In this document: in pieces, positions 63,852 to 64,000 of the stretch
How the letters are laid out: every line of letters begins with the position of its first letter
How positions within the stretch are numbered: position 1 is the first letter of the stretch
Origin: Candidatus Lokiarchaeota archaeon
Lineage (GTDB): Archaea; Asgardarchaeota; Thorarchaeia; Thorarchaeales; Thorarchaeaceae
Reading direction: 5' to 3'
Assembly (NCBI GenBank): GCA_014730275.1
Contig: WJIL01000132.1
Coordinates: 1 to 64,000, forward strand
Length of the DNA stretch: 64,000 nt
Position numbers and translations under genes: made by a program
The notes under the pieces: generated by a model
Databases searched by the model: none
What the model was told of the DNA's origin: nothing
What the model saw: only the letters and a program-made list of their open reading frames with translations

Positions 63852-64000
63852 ATGAAAATGGCTACAAATTCTTCCCGAAACTTCATTCAAAAAGGTAGAT
63901 TTCAGAGGGTCCTTGATGCTGTTTTCGATTTCATTTCAACTCATAGGCTGTTTATCCTAATCTTAGTCATTGCCGCCATAGTCTGGACTTGGGTCTTTAA
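63852..64000 (+). CDS. N-terminus of a second membrane protein (3'-truncated by window edge)
   Basis: AGGGGATC just precedes the ATG at 63852, a good ribosome-binding site. The 49 visible residues have a polar, basic N-terminus, an amphipathic stretch and the start of a hydrophobic helix (RLFILILVIAAIVWTWVF). It resembles the start of the preceding GT-C-like protein and may be its paralogue. The frame is open to the window end. Confidence 0.65.
   Translation, partial: MKMATNSSRNFIQKGRFQRVLDAVFDFISTHRLFILILVIAAIVWTWVF

Noticed and set aside
1-64000. CRISPR arrays, insertion sequences, integrases or prophage genes
   Set aside because: No regularly spaced repeats, transposase or integrase motifs, or phage structural genes were seen on either strand.

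Overview
The window is archaeal chromosome. Archaeal information-processing and metabolic genes run throughout: DNA primase large subunit (PriL), ABCE1, the NurA-HerA-Mre11-Rad50 end-resection set, archaeosine synthase with RaSEA, the bifunctional fructose-1,6-bisphosphate aldolase/phosphatase, an archaeal class I aldolase, archaeal triosephosphate isomerase, and tRNA genes with TATA-like boxes about 25 nt upstream. Coding DNA looks low-to-mid 40s % GC by eye. Many secreted or surface proteins carry an N-terminal signal and a C-terminal anchor helix, which would suit an Asgard (Thorarchaeia-like) archaeon; that placement is inference, because no ribosomal or eukaryotic-signature marker lies in the window.

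Layout. 1-5.7 kb: the end of a membrane-anchored protein, an acyl-CoA dehydrogenase, a methyltransferase, a surface protein, an MBL-fold hydrolase and a DUF763 protein. 6-9.4 kb: a tight operon (thioredoxin-like, methyltransferase, zinc ribbon, PriL) facing an OGG1-type glycosylase. 9.4-21.3 kb: a surface M28-like protein with nine calcium-binding repeats, then a five-gene cluster of MacB/LolCDE-type ABC genes (two ATPases, two giant permeases) with a membrane-anchored alpha/beta hydrolase. 21.3-31.6 kb: small metabolic and nucleic-acid genes, ABCE1, uridine phosphorylase and a squalene/phytoene-synthase-like protein. 32-38.4 kb: a gluconeogenic/glycolytic neighbourhood (aldolase, aldolase/phosphatase, triosephosphate isomerase) with a parvulin, an MscS channel and small regulators. 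38.4-46 kb: a NIF3-like protein, a large PHP-domain surface protein, two tRNA-Arg genes, an M24-like protein, a gamma-carbonic-anhydrase-like protein and two thioredoxins. 46-53.5 kb: a DUF1998 helicase, ArcS, RaSEA and an AmmeMemoRadiSam enzyme. 53.5-54.1 kb: a GC-rich, highly structured non-coding locus. 54.3-64 kb: a surface propeller-like protein, the NurA-HerA-Mre11-Rad50 operon and a GT-C-like membrane protein, with a second membrane protein cut by the window edge.

The signals most worth a second look are: (1) a tRNA-Arg(GCG) gene with a 32-nt hairpin-forming insertion in its D-loop, beside a near-identical tRNA-Arg(CCG) without it; (2) a roughly 450-nt GC-rich structured RNA locus at about 53570-54028 on the minus strand, with a strong TATA box, which I could not match to RNase P or SRP RNA; (3) four proteins that keep a metalloenzyme fold but appear to have lost metal-binding or catalytic residues (M28-, M24-, gamma-CA- and NIF3-like); and (4) the double-ATPase/double-permease ABC cluster with its surface hydrolase. 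No CRISPR array, insertion sequence or prophage was seen.
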